DNA of 64,000 nt. It comes from Bacillota bacterium. Lineage in GTDB: Bacteria; Bacillota; DTU025; MWDF01. The notes under the pieces were generated by a model. That model did no database searches and had not been told where the DNA came from. It saw only the letters and a list, made by a program, of their open reading frames with translations. Below are positions 25,705 to 34,153 of the stretch, one piece after another (the first letter of the stretch is position 1; each line of letters opens with the position of its first letter). Both the position numbers and the translations under genes were made by a program. The stretch lies in the NCBI GenBank assembly GCA_029565935.1, contig JAKQNF010000033.1:56398-120397 (forward strand), read 5' to 3'.

Positions 25705-26665
25705 CGGACGACCTCCTTCCTATCCTTCCGGCCAACGACTTGAAAAGACCCACGATGCCCCCGGGGACTTTTATCAGAAGGACTATCGTAAGCACGGCGT
25801 TGATTATGAGCCTGAAGTCGGCGAACGCCCTCAGGTACTCAGGGAGCAGCGTCATTATTATCGAGCCTATTATGGGCCCGGCCAGCGTCCCGATCCCTCC
25901 TACAACGAGCATGCCCAGAAGGGCGAACGATTCAGGGGACTGGAAGCTGTAGGGGCTTATGTAGTTGAGGAAGTGCGCCAGCACTCCGCCTCCGATTCCT
26001 GCGTACATCGCGCTTATTCCGAATGCAAAGACCCTGTAGTACGCGACGTTGACCCCGCAGGCTTCCGATGCGACCTCTCCGTCCATGACCGCCCTCAGCG
26101 CGAGGCCGACGTGCGATTTGACCAGTTTGGACTTGAGCCAGAGAAGTATCGCCACGAGGATCACGGCGAAATAGTACTGGGACACGTCTGAGACGAGCTC
26201 GAAGCCGCCTATGGAGATCGGAGGTATGCCCCTTAAACCTCCCGGGCCCCTCGTCAGCGACCTCATGTTTATGAGGACGAGTATTATGACTTCGTTGAAA
26301 CCTATCGTTACGATCGAAAGGTAATGCCCTTCCAGGCGTAATGTCGGTAGCCCCAGCAGGACGCCCATGAAGAAGAGCACGACGCCCGCTATGACTATGG
26401 AGACCAGCGCCGGCACCCCCAGCTTGATCGACAGCAGGGCCGATACGTAGGCCCCCAGCCCGAAGAAGCCGGCGTGTCCTAATGACAGCTTACCGGTATA
26501 GCCGGTGAGGATGTTGAGGCCCATGGCGACTATGCCGTACACCAGAGCCATGACCATGAGGTGTATGAAATACTCGTTACGGGCTATTATGGGCAGGAGA
26601 AGGGCCGCGGCCGCGACGCCTGCGATCAGCCAGGCCGACTTGCTTTTATGCCGCACGCCTCTCAC
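25679..26665 (-). CDS. livM: Branched-chain amino acid ABC transporter, permease
   Basis: A 328-aa permease with about nine membrane helices. Typical LivM segments are YGIVAMGLNILTGYTGKLSLGHAGFFGLGAY, LRLEGHYLSIVTIGFNEVI and the ATPase-coupling stretch ALRAVMDGEVASEACGVNVAYYRVFAFGISA, then GGIGTLAGPIIGSIIM. It forms the membrane channel with LivH. GTG start with GGAGG upstream. It overlaps livH by 20 bp and livG by 26 bp, indicating tight translational coupling. Confidence 0.93.
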   Translation of the reverse strand: MRGVRHKSKSAWLIAGVAAAALLLPIIARNEYFIHLMVMALVYGIVAMGLNILTGYTGKLSLGHAGFFGLGAYVSALLSIKLGVPALVSIVIAGVVLFFMGVLLGLPTLRLEGHYLSIVTIGFNEVIILVLINMRSLTRGPGGLRGIPPISIGGFELVSDVSQYYFAVILVAILLWLKSKLVKSHVGLALRAVMDGEVASEACGVNVAYYRVFAFGISAMYAGIGGGVLAHFLNYISPYSFQSPESFALLGMLVVGGIGTLAGPIIGSIIMTLLPEYLRAFADFRLIINAVLTIVLLIKVPGGIVGLFKSLAGRIGRRSSDGLDTAGR

Positions 26666-27533
26666 CCCTTCCTCCGAACAGCCCGCGCGGCTTACAGATG
26701 AGTACCACGATCAATATGATGAAGGATATCGCGTCCTTGTACTTAGTCGAGATGAAGACCCCCGCCAGGTTCTCGACCACCCCTATCAGCAGGCCTCCGA
26801 CTACGGCGCCGGGGATGCTGTCGGTGCCGCCCAGAACGAACGAGGAGAAGGCCTTCTGCCCGAAAGAGCGCCCCATCTCGGTGAACGCGAAGAACACCGG
26901 GGCGATCAGCACGCCCGCTATAGCGCCCATCGCGGAGCTCAGGGCGTAGGTGAGCTTCATGTTCAGGTTCGTGTCTATGCCCATGAGCCTCGCCGTCTCC
27001 CTGTCCTCGGAGACCGCCCTCATCGCCTTGCCCATCTTCGTCTTCTTGAAGAACCACAAAAGGAGCGACACGACCGCGACCGCCGCGAGGCTTATCCATA
27101 TGTACTGGACCGGTATCCCTACCGACCCCAGCTTGATGACTTTGTCTCCCAGGTAGTTCGGGAAGCTGAGGGGATCGGCGCCGAAAATCAGGCGCCCGAT
27201 CTCCCTCAGAATTATGCCTACCGCTACCGTGCTTATCAGATAACTCCTGGAGGGCGATTCCAAGAGAGGGTGGAACACCACCGCTTCGACCAGGATGCCC
27301 AGCAATGAAGTCAACAAGACGGCCAGGATGAGCCCGAGAGCTATAGGCAGCCTTAGATAGACTATCAACCAGAGCCCTATGAAGCACCCGGACATCATGA
27401 AATCACCCTGGGCGAAGTTGAAAACGCCTACCGCCTTGAATATCATCACGTATCCAAGCGCGATCAGTGCATATACGGAGCCTACCGCCAGGCCCTGTAT
27501 CAACACCTGTACCAATAAGCTGCTTAGGCTCAT
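26646..27533 (-). CDS. livH: Branched-chain amino acid ABC transporter, permease
   Basis: A 295-aa permease with about eight helices. It starts with the typical GLAVGSVYALIALGYVMIFKAVGVFNFAQGDFMM block; the coupling motif is MRAVSEDRETARLMGIDTN and VPGAVVGGLLIGVVENL follows. I prefer the ATG at 27533 (GAGGTGG 6-8 bp upstream) over a TTG five codons earlier. It lies 46 bp after livK in the same operon and pairs with LivM. Confidence 0.92.
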   Translation of the reverse strand: MSLSSLLVQVLIQGLAVGSVYALIALGYVMIFKAVGVFNFAQGDFMMSGCFIGLWLIVYLRLPIALGLILAVLLTSLLGILVEAVVFHPLLESPSRSYLISTVAVGIILREIGRLIFGADPLSFPNYLGDKVIKLGSVGIPVQYIWISLAAVAVVSLLLWFFKKTKMGKAMRAVSEDRETARLMGIDTNLNMKLTYALSSAMGAIAGVLIAPVFFAFTEMGRSFGQKAFSSFVLGGTDSIPGAVVGGLLIGVVENLAGVFISTKYKDAISFIILIVVLICKPRGLFGGRGERRAA

Positions 27534-27579
27534 CAACGACCACCTCAATAAGAATTAATGTTCGCTATTCGCTATGCCG

Positions 27580-28722
27580 CTATTTGGGCCATATTACCTC
27601 GTACGAAGGAGGATTCACGCCAACGACCTTCACTATCTTCACGTTACGCGAGACATCCCCGGTCGAATCGAACGTTAGCTCTCCGCCTATGCCTTTGAAG
27701 TCCTTCGTCTTGGCGAGCTCCTCGCGGATCTTGATGGGATCCAATGAGCCGGCCCTCTTGATCGCGTCCGCCGCGACCATCAGCGAGTCGTAGGCCAGGG
27801 CCGCGTAGTAGTTGGGCGTTACGTTGTACTTGGTCTGGAAAGCCTTGATGAAGGCCTTGTCGTCCGCGGTCTTTCCCTCGGGGACGTACATCTGGGTATT
27901 GATGGTCCCAAGGACGGCATCCCCGGCGAGCTGTACCAGCCTGACGTCGGTGAGCGCCCCTAGGCCCATGATCTGTACCTTGCAGCCCATCTGCTGCAGC
28001 GTCTTGGCTCCGAGTGCCGCGGGGTCGTACATCGCGAGGAAGAAGAGGCCGTCGGCGCCCGAGTTCTTTACTTTCGTCATCTGTGAGCTGAAGTCGCGGT
28101 CCTTGGGCTGGAAGGCTTCGATGACGGCCGGCTTAATGTTGTACTTCTCTGCCAACCTGGTCACTACTGCTTCCATGGCGTTGGTTCCGTAGTCGTCCGA
28201 AGAGTGCACTATGGCGTACTTCTTCAGCTTCAGCGTCGTTACCGCATAGTCGACGAGGGCCTTGGCCTGCGTGCTGTTGGATGCGGTCACCCTGAAGATG
28301 AATTTGTTGCCGAGCTGGGTGATCTCGTCACTCGAGCTCGAAGGGGTTATTAGCGGTACTTTCGCCTTCTGTGCCTCGTCCATCGCCGCGAGCGTGCAGG
28401 AGCTCGCGTTCGAGCCGATGATGGTGACGGCCTTATTGACCGATATGAGCTTCTTGACCGCGTTGACCGTCTTGACCGGGTTGGATTCGTCGTCCTCGCA
28501 TAGGACCTTGATCATCATCCCGTTTACCCCGCCCTGGGCGTTGATCAGATCCGCGGCTAATAGGGTGCCCTGCTGCAGTGCGATGCCAGGGCCGGCCGAT
28601 CCGCCGGTAAGCGGTACCACGAGGCCGATCGTAATCTCTTGGGCCGCGAAGACTATGCCACCGAACATGAGAGTCGCCGCCAGTAGTGCGGCCAGAACGA
28701 TTCTAGTAACTGCGCGCTTCAT
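27580..28722 (-). CDS. livK: Branched-chain amino acid-type ABC transporter, substrate-binding protein
   Basis: A 380-aa exported binding protein. Its signal peptide (about 1-26, FGGIVFAAQ) lacks a lipobox Cys, so it is soluble. The LivJ/LivK fold starts EITIGLVVPLTGGSAGPGIALQQG with GGVNGMMIKVLCEDDESNP. IIGSNASSCTLA is the usual ligand loop and ITPSSSSDEITQLGNKFIFRV follows. It captures the substrate and gives it to LivHM. Relatives bind branched-chain or other amino acids, amides or aromatic acids, so the ligand is not fixed. Here it is the third gene of an operon, 16 bp after the DUF6282 gene. Confidence 0.92.
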   Translation of the reverse strand: MKRAVTRIVLAALLAATLMFGGIVFAAQEITIGLVVPLTGGSAGPGIALQQGTLLAADLINAQGGVNGMMIKVLCEDDESNPVKTVNAVKKLISVNKAVTIIGSNASSCTLAAMDEAQKAKVPLITPSSSSDEITQLGNKFIFRVTASNSTQAKALVDYAVTTLKLKKYAIVHSSDDYGTNAMEAVVTRLAEKYNIKPAVIEAFQPKDRDFSSQMTKVKNSGADGLFFLAMYDPAALGAKTLQQMGCKVQIMGLGALTDVRLVQLAGDAVLGTINTQMYVPEGKTADDKAFIKAFQTKYNVTPNYYAALAYDSLMVAADAIKRAGSLDPIKIREELAKTKDFKGIGGELTFDSTGDVSRNVKIVKVVGVNPPSYEVIWPK

Positions 28723-28738
28723 CAGATTTCCTCCATTC

Positions 28739-29818
28739 CTACTTTTCTGTCTCGAGTCCCAGGTGCTTTGCTGGAGTTTCCTTGAATACCTTCCTTACCT
28801 CGTCCTTGGTCGCACCGTACGCCAAAAGCAGCCTTATCATCCATTCGGTCCCGTGTACGTGCGACAGGTTGTGTATCTGGCCGTAATCCGAGCCGTATAC
28901 GATGTTGTCGGCGCCGATCTCCTTGATCATCCTCACCGCGTACACCGGTCCTGATTCGTGCATCGGGAAGCAGGTGGTGCCGAGTCCGGACAGCATGAGC
29001 TTGGCTCCCATTCCGGCGAGCAGCTTCATCTCCTCCATGCTGTTCTTCGAATGGATGTGCGCAGGGTGTATGATCTCCACCCTCTTGACGCCCTGGGCGA
29101 AGGCCTCCTCGGCCAGGACTTTGGTCTCCTTGTGCGGGTAATGGCCAGAGGCGACGATAAGGTCGTTGTCCGCTGCGATCTTCAATATCTCCTTCAATTT
29201 GGGAAGGACTTGTTTGCCATCGTCGGTCAGTATCCTAAGGCCCGCGCCGGTCTGGTCGTCATAGACGACTTTCCTGTGGTGGTATGAGTCCACCATCGGC
29301 ATCCATACGTACTTCATGCCGGGGAAGCGCAAGCAGCGGCGAACCGCCTCCGGGTTAAGGCCGCCCATGGATTCCTGGAGCGTTATGCCGCCGAACACGT
29401 CGACGGGCCTCTTGCCCGTGCTGTCGGCCCATCTCTTCAGGTTGCTCTCGATCAGCTGTATCCTGCTGACGGAAGGCGTGTACCAGGTCTTCACTACGAT
29501 GGCCCTCATGCCTGCCTCGCTGGCCTCTATCGCCATCTCGTCTTCCAGCATGAGCCTCTCTATGGGGTCCGAGCCGCCGTGTGCGTGTATGTCTATGGAA
29601 CCTTCCATGAGCTTTCTCACGTCTTCGTTGGTGAACTTGATCCCGGCCTGGAAGCGCATGTACTGTATGTTCACGTACTGCGCCTGCTGCCTTACGATGT
29701 ACTCGAGTACCTCCTCGCTCGCCTCCACGTCAGGATGAGTCAGCTCCATCAGCCTTTTGACACGTTCGGGCGATACCTTGATGTCAAGTATGTCTTTTAG
29801 ATTTAGTCCGTCACCCAA
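28739..29818 (-). CDS. DUF6282 family protein, putative metal-dependent hydrolase
   Basis: A 359-aa protein with amidohydrolase-superfamily features: SIDIHAHGGSDPIERL (HxH at the first strand), a lysine in VVKTWYT, ASGHYPHKET, EIIHPAHIHSK and VYGSDYGQI as candidate later metal ligands. This matches what I know of DUF6282, which has no assigned substrate. The N-terminal 70 residues are a helical extension. TTG start with AGGAGAG 8 bp upstream. It lies between the LacI regulator and the Liv transporter genes, so it probably hydrolyses the imported compound, for example a cyclic amide or N-acyl compound; this is inference from context. Confidence 0.75.
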   Translation of the reverse strand: MGDGLNLKDILDIKVSPERVKRLMELTHPDVEASEEVLEYIVRQQAQYVNIQYMRFQAGIKFTNEDVRKLMEGSIDIHAHGGSDPIERLMLEDEMAIEASEAGMRAIVVKTWYTPSVSRIQLIESNLKRWADSTGKRPVDVFGGITLQESMGGLNPEAVRRCLRFPGMKYVWMPMVDSYHHRKVVYDDQTGAGLRILTDDGKQVLPKLKEILKIAADNDLIVASGHYPHKETKVLAEEAFAQGVKRVEIIHPAHIHSKNSMEEMKLLAGMGAKLMLSGLGTTCFPMHESGPVYAVRMIKEIGADNIVYGSDYGQIHNLSHVHGTEWMIRLLLAYGATKDEVRKVFKETPAKHLGLETEK

Positions 29819-29853
29819 GCACGATCTCTCCTCTCAACACAGTTGGACTTTTG

Positions 29854-30858
29854 TCATTCTTCGTATCTTCTTACAGATTCCCTTACGACGAGCGAGGTCT
29901 GGAACAAGGCCTTGTGCTCAACCGAGCTTGTTCCCTTCATCTTCTCTACGAGAACCTTGGCGGCTTCGTACCCCATCTCGCGCATCGGGGTATGGACCGT
30001 AGTAAGGCTCGGGCTGAGGTAGACGGCCGAAGGGAAGTCGCCGAAACCGACCACGGATATGTCGTCCGGTATCTTTAGCCCTCTCTCGTGGGCGGCCCTG
30101 TATACGCCCATCGCTATGAGGTCATTCGCGCAAGCGATTGCGCTCGGACGATCCTTTTCGTTGAAGAGGGCGTTCGCGCCCTCAAGGCCCCATTCGGCCA
30201 CGAACTCGCCGCTGACCGCCTTCTCGTAGATATCGTCTAGCTCATGCTCCATGAGCGAGCGTCTGTAGGCATCAAGGCAGGCGACGCTCTTGAACGAGCT
30301 CAGCGGGCCGTTCAAAAGCGCGATCTTCTTGTGGCCCATCTCCGCTAGGTGATTGACCGCGGCGTACATGCCCTGATAGTCGTCCGGCCTTACGGCCGGC
30401 ATGTCGACGGAAGGGTTGTAGCTTCCCACGATGACCGAAGGGAACCCTCCCTCCTCCAGCTCCCTTATGTACGGGTCTCCCAGCCTTAAGGCGAACATTA
30501 TTATCCCGTCCACCAGGTTCGTCCTGAACATCTTCCTATGCTGCAAAGGGGAGGTGGAAAGTATATAGTTATAGCCCATGTCGTCGATCACATCGCTGAT
30601 GCCCAGCAAGACCTGGGCGAAGAAGGGGTTGCTCATCACGAAGAAGAGCCCGCGCGGAACGTACAGGCCTATGTTGCCCGTGGTCCTCTTTACCAGGTTC
30701 CTGGCGCCTTGGTCGGGCATGTATCCCATGTCCCTGGCCGCTTTAACTATCTTGGCCCTTAGCTCCTCGCTTACCCCCGGCGCGTCGTTGAGCGCCCGCG
30801 AAACCGTAGAAGTCGATGTTCCCAGTGACTTGGCAAGGTCTATGATCTTGACTTTCAT
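29854..30858 (-). CDS. LacI-family transcriptional regulator
   Basis: A 334-aa regulator. Residues 1-50 are the LacI helix-turn-helix and hinge (KIIDLAKSLGTSTSTVSRALND, GYMPDQGARNLVKR); the rest is the periplasmic-binding-protein-like effector domain (IGLYVPRG, AIACANDLIAMGVYRAAHERG, ISVVGFGDFPSAVYLSPSLTTV). It is the first gene of an operon with DUF6282, livKHMGF and DUF1445, and a perfect palindrome CGCAAACGTTTGCG lies 43 bp before its start, so self-regulation of the whole operon is likely. LacI proteins usually bind sugars; here control of an amino acid-type ABC system is less common, and the effector is unknown. Confidence 0.9.
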   Translation of the reverse strand: MKVKIIDLAKSLGTSTSTVSRALNDAPGVSEELRAKIVKAARDMGYMPDQGARNLVKRTTGNIGLYVPRGLFFVMSNPFFAQVLLGISDVIDDMGYNYILSTSPLQHRKMFRTNLVDGIIMFALRLGDPYIRELEEGGFPSVIVGSYNPSVDMPAVRPDDYQGMYAAVNHLAEMGHKKIALLNGPLSSFKSVACLDAYRRSLMEHELDDIYEKAVSGEFVAEWGLEGANALFNEKDRPSAIACANDLIAMGVYRAAHERGLKIPDDISVVGFGDFPSAVYLSPSLTTVHTPMREMGYEAAKVLVEKMKGTSSVEHKALFQTSLVVRESVRRYEE

Positions 30859-30900
30859 AGGCTCATCCTCCCCACGAGAGCTAAAATCGGCTTTCAGATG

Positions 30901-30914
30901 CGCAAACGTTTGCG
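30901..30914 (-). promoter_or_regulatory. LacI-type operator in the liv operon promoter
   Basis: Perfect 14-bp palindrome CGCAAACGTTTGCG with the central CG and AAACGTTT core typical of LacI-family sites. On the minus strand it lies just after a possible -10 (TATAAG or TACAAT, about 30919-30930) and 43 bp before the lacI start, so a bound repressor would block transcription. Confidence 0.8.
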
Positions 30915-31180
30915 TTACTTATATTGTACTCCCACATGCCTAGAAATTCCTCCCCGAGTACATAAAAAATACAATCCAAGGTAGCGGTCGAGCCGGCAGG
31001 CAATCGTATGCCCAGTCTAGCAGCGCTTTATCGCGCCTTAGGAAATTGTCACGGCGTTCCTTCTTTTTTCCGAGCATCCGGCTCCTGCGAACGTACCGGA
31101 CCTTTTGACTCCAAGAATCATGTAAAACGTTATCGTAGAATATTAATAGCGGTCCATAGAAGGTTCATGATATGCGGTGG

Positions 31181-31209
31181 TTGAATGATTGCTAGGCCGG
31201 CATCAGAAT
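31181..31209 (+). promoter_or_regulatory. Candidate promoter of mgtA1
   Basis: TTGAAT (31181-31186), 17 bp, CAGAAT (31204-31209). The boxes are weaker than at mgtA2, but both promoters keep the 17-bp spacer and lie exactly 17 bp before the shared leader element. Confidence 0.55.
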
Positions 31210-31226
31210 CCGCCTTAAGCTAGCTT

Positions 31227-31336
31227 CCGTGTCCGGCGGACGAAGCTTTCCGGCATCGGATTGGACAAGACAAGGAAGGTGCCATCGGCCATCATCGAGG
31301 GTACTTCACGCTAGCCGGGGCCCCTTCTGGCGGGGG
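31227..31336 (+). promoter_or_regulatory. mgtA1 leader with element shared with mgtA2
   Basis: CCGTGTCCnnCGGACnAAG at 31227-31245 matches the mgtA2 leader at 34033-34051 at every fixed base; GTCC-nnC-GGAC is a small dyad. CATCG follows at the same offset in both, TACTTC at 31302, and CTGGC at 31327 just before the G-rich ribosome site. GCTAGC at 31219 can also pair with GCTAGC at 31310. It may be a cis-acting RNA or a repressor operator; it does not fit the M-box pattern as I recall it. Confidence 0.55.
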
Positions 31337-31344
31337 TGTCACCC

Positions 31345-33915
31345 ATGCAGATCGGTCTTGCGAAGAAGTTTAGGCCGCAGGCGGCGAGCATGAAGGACCC
31401 CACCATGACGCTGCCTTTAGGAGACCTGGTCAAAGAGCTCAACACCAGGATCACGGGGCTTTCCGACGAGGAGGCCGATCTTAGGCTTTCCTTCTACGGA
31501 CCCAACGAGTACCCCCGCAAGAAGGTCGTCCCCGTATGGATAAGGTTCCTTAGGCTGTTCATCCAGCCGCTTGTGCTCATACTCATGATGGCGGCGGTGA
31601 TCTCCGCGTTTTTGGGGGAGCCCAGCGGGGCGATAATCATCGGGGCGATGGTGGTCCTAAGCGTCACGCTGGAATTCACCCAGGAGTACAGGTCGGAGAG
31701 GACCGCGGAGAAGCTCGCCGTGCAAGTGGCCCTTACGTCGGCCGTCGTAAGGGACGGCGTCGAGGCGGAGATACCCGTCGTCGACATAGTGCCGGGCGAT
31801 CTGATAAGACTCGGGGTCGGGGACATCGTGCCAGCTGACTGCAGGCTGCTGTCGGCGAAGGATTTCTTCGTGCACCAGGCGGCCCTCACCGGAGAGCCCT
31901 ATCCAGTTGAGAAGGCCCCTTCCGACACCCCCAAGAGTGACGATTCCCTGGCCGACATGGACTATGCCGTGTTTTACGGTACAAACGTGATCTCCGGCAC
32001 CGCCGAGGCCATAGTGGTCGGCACCGGCGGGAATACGGAGTTCGGCCGGATGGCCAAGTCCCTCGGCCACGAAAGGCCTGAGACGGAGTTCCAAAGGGGC
32101 ATACGCGAGTTCACGAACCTGCTCGTCAGGGTGATAGCCTTTCTTGTAGTCGGCATCTTCCTGCTCAACCTGTTCCAGGCCCACGGCTTCCTCGAATCCC
32201 TTCTGTTCGCGGTTGCGGTGTCGGTGGGGATAACACCGGAGCTTCTTCCCATGATAATCACGATTAACCTGTCCACCGGGGCCGCGGCCATGGCGAAGCG
32301 GAAGGTGATCGTGAAGAGGCTGCAGTCCATACAGAACCTGGGGAGCATGGACCTTCTCTGCACGGACAAGACCGGCACGCTGACGGAAGGCAAGCTCGTC
32401 CTCTACAACCACGTGGACGTCACCGGCAACGACTCGGCCGAGGCCTTCAGGCTCGCCTATCTCAACAGCGCGTTCCAGGCCAGCATGAAGAACCCCATGG
32501 ACCTGGCCGTGGTGGCCCACGGCAAGTTCGGCACGGACGGATACATCAAAGTGGACGAGGTGCCTTTCGATTTCACAAGGCGCCTCATGACCGTAGTGGT
32601 CTGCAAGGACGGCGTCAGGACCATGATCACCAAGGGCGCCCCCGAGGGCCTGATGGAAAGGTGCACCAAGGCGGCGGTCCAAGGGCGCATAGTCGAAATC
32701 GACGACCAGCTCAAGGCCGAGGCCGCCGCCACGTTCAGATCGCTCAGCAATGACGGCTACAGATCCTTGGGCGTGGCTTTCCGCGAGCTCGGGAAGGACG
32801 AGAAGGAAGTGTACGAGACGTCCGACGAGAAGAACCTCACGTTCGTCGGCTTCGTATCCTTCATCGACCCTCCTAAGGAGAGTGCGAAAGAATCGATACT
32901 GGAGCTGGAAAGGCTGGGCATCGACGTCAAGATCCTCACCGGCGACAACGAGCTCGTGACGGCCAAGATCTGCGAAAGGGTCGGCATTACGGTCAAGGGC
33001 GTGCTCATGGGCGGCGAGATAGCGAAGCTTAGCGGGGCCGAGCTGCACGACAGGGTGCTGGGCAGCACGATATGCGCAAGGCTGTCGCCCGACCAGAAGG
33101 AGCACATAATCAAGGCCCTCAAGGAGGCGGGCCACGTGGTGGGCTACATGGGCGACGGGGTAAACGACATGATGCCTTTAAGGAACGCGGACGTGGGGAT
33201 ATCCGTGAACAACGCCGTGGACGTGGCGAAAGAGGCCGCCGACATAGTCCTCCTGGAGGAAGGACTGCACATACTGAAAGAGGGCATACTCGAAGGAAGG
33301 CGTACGTTCGCGAACACGATGAAGTACATAATGATGGGGACCAGCTCCAACTTCGGCAACATGTTCAGCGTGCCCGCGGCCCTATTCCTTGTGCCTTTCC
33401 TGCCCATGCTCCCCGTCCAGATCCTCCTTAACAACCTACTATACGATTTCTCGCAGGTGAGCATACCGACCGACAACGTCGACGAGGACTACCTGCAGCG
33501 CCCGAAGAGGTGGGACATCGGGTTCATCAAGAGGTTCATGCTCATCTTCGGTCCCATAAGCAGCCTGTATGACATCACGACCTACCTTGTTATGATATAT
33601 GTCTTCAAGGCCGGGGAATCGCTGTTCCAGACGGGGTGGTTCATAGAATCCCTCGCCACGCAGACTCTCGTCATACATGTGATAAGATCCAGGCACAGCA
33701 TCTTCAAGAGCAGGGCGAGCAAGGTCTTGATGGCCACCACCGCGCTCGGCATAGCGGCCGGCCTCATGGTCGTCTACTCGCCGCTGGGCTCGTTCTTCAA
33801 CTTCACACCGCCGCCTGCCAGATTCTTCCTCATCCTATCGGCGATGATTGCTGCCTACCTGTTGATGGTAGAGGCGGTCAAGAGATGGTTCTACTCAAGA
33901 TACGGCCAGAGATAG
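31345..33915 (+). CDS. mgtA: MgtA-type magnesium-transporting P-type ATPase (first copy)
   Basis: An 856-aa P3B-type ATPase expected to import Mg2+. Order: N-terminal helical segment, first helices, actuator domain (PGDLIRLGVGDIVPADCRLL, ALTGEPYPVEK), DKTGT with Asp341 as phosphorylation site, nucleotide-binding domain (ITKGAPEGLMERC), hinge TGDNELVTAK and MGDGVNDMMPLRNADVGIS, then GTSSNFGNMFSVPAALF and LLYDFSQVSIPTDNVD, hallmarks of MgtA/MgtB. I choose the ATG at 31345 (GGGGG 8 bp upstream) over the GTG at 31336 because it gives exactly the length of the second copy. The two copies are closely similar along their whole length. A weak hairpin follows. Confidence 0.9.
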   Translation: MQIGLAKKFRPQAASMKDPTMTLPLGDLVKELNTRITGLSDEEADLRLSFYGPNEYPRKKVVPVWIRFLRLFIQPLVLILMMAAVISAFLGEPSGAIIIGAMVVLSVTLEFTQEYRSERTAEKLAVQVALTSAVVRDGVEAEIPVVDIVPGDLIRLGVGDIVPADCRLLSAKDFFVHQAALTGEPYPVEKAPSDTPKSDDSLADMDYAVFYGTNVISGTAEAIVVGTGGNTEFGRMAKSLGHERPETEFQRGIREFTNLLVRVIAFLVVGIFLLNLFQAHGFLESLLFAVAVSVGITPELLPMIITINLSTGAAAMAKRKVIVKRLQSIQNLGSMDLLCTDKTGTLTEGKLVLYNHVDVTGNDSAEAFRLAYLNSAFQASMKNPMDLAVVAHGKFGTDGYIKVDEVPFDFTRRLMTVVVCKDGVRTMITKGAPEGLMERCTKAAVQGRIVEIDDQLKAEAAATFRSLSNDGYRSLGVAFRELGKDEKEVYETSDEKNLTFVGFVSFIDPPKESAKESILELERLGIDVKILTGDNELVTAKICERVGITVKGVLMGGEIAKLSGAELHDRVLGSTICARLSPDQKEHIIKALKEAGHVVGYMGDGVNDMMPLRNADVGISVNNAVDVAKEAADIVLLEEGLHILKEGILEGRRTFANTMKYIMMGTSSNFGNMFSVPAALFLVPFLPMLPVQILLNNLLYDFSQVSIPTDNVDEDYLQRPKRWDIGFIKRFMLIFGPISSLYDITTYLVMIYVFKAGESLFQTGWFIESLATQTLVIHVIRSRHSIFKSRASKVLMATTALGIAAGLMVVYSPLGSFFNFTPPPARFFLILSAMIAAYLLMVEAVKRWFYSRYGQR

Positions 33916-33943
33916 GCAGGTTTGTCCCATAACTTTGACCGGC

Positions 33944-33960
33944 GCACGGACGTGCCGTGC
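33944..33960 (+). terminator. Weak hairpin between the mgtA copies
   Basis: GCACGG/CCGTGC (33944-33949, 33955-33960) with loop ACGTG, followed by TCGTTATATT; 29 bp after the first mgtA stop. The short stem makes this a weak terminator at best. Confidence 0.35.
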
Positions 33961-33986
33961 TCGTTATATTCAATAGTTTTTATTCG

Positions 33987-34015
33987 TTGACTGGCCCCGG
34001 GGACGGTAATAGAAT
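33987..34015 (+). promoter_or_regulatory. Promoter of mgtA2
   Basis: TTGACT (33987-33992), 17-bp spacer containing the palindrome CCCCGGGG, TAGAAT (34010-34015). It gives a leader of about 130 nt before the ATG at 34154. Confidence 0.7.
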
Positions 34016-34032
34016 CTAGCCGAGGTGATTAT

Positions 34033-34153
34033 CCGTGTCCAACGGACAAAGTAGCCATACATCGATGAGATCGTGCCGGGAACGGAGCTACACGTTGTAA
34101 GAGAAGGCTTACTTCGTTGATGCACCCTCCTGGCATAGGGGGGTGCATTCTTT
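34033..34153 (+). promoter_or_regulatory. mgtA2 leader with ribosome-site-sequestering hairpin
   Basis: Starts with the shared element CCGTGTCCnnCGGACnAAG (34033-34051), 17 bp after the -10 exactly as at mgtA1. GTAGC (34051-34055) can pair with GCTAC (34087-34091), enclosing CGAT-gag-ATCG and CCG-GGAA-CGG, a possible three-way junction. GTAAG/CTTAC forms another stem. The final stem TGCACCCTCC/GGGGGGTGCA (34121-34130, 34138-34147) buries the G-rich ribosome site just before ATTCTTT-ATG, so folding would control translation or termination. The function is inferred from structure only. Confidence 0.6.

Larger units (their letters stand above)
30859..31344. other. Intergenic region between divergent liv operon and mgtA1
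   Basis: The left end carries the liv operator and promoter. About 250 bp in the middle (30930-31180) show no ORF or clear structure. The right end holds the mgtA1 promoter and leader described separately. Confidence 0.6.

Noticed and set aside
31210..31345. mgtA leaders as M-box (ykoK) riboswitches.
   Set aside because: I do not find the conserved M-box purine-rich blocks I know; the shared element has a different sequence and lies immediately after the promoter.
31657..33135. Long open frame (492 aa) antisense to mgtA1, and similar ones opposite the HD-GYP gene (4272-5507) and sucCD.
   Set aside because: They follow the third-position G+C bias of the real gene on the other strand, have odd Arg/His-rich or Val-rich composition and no family motifs.
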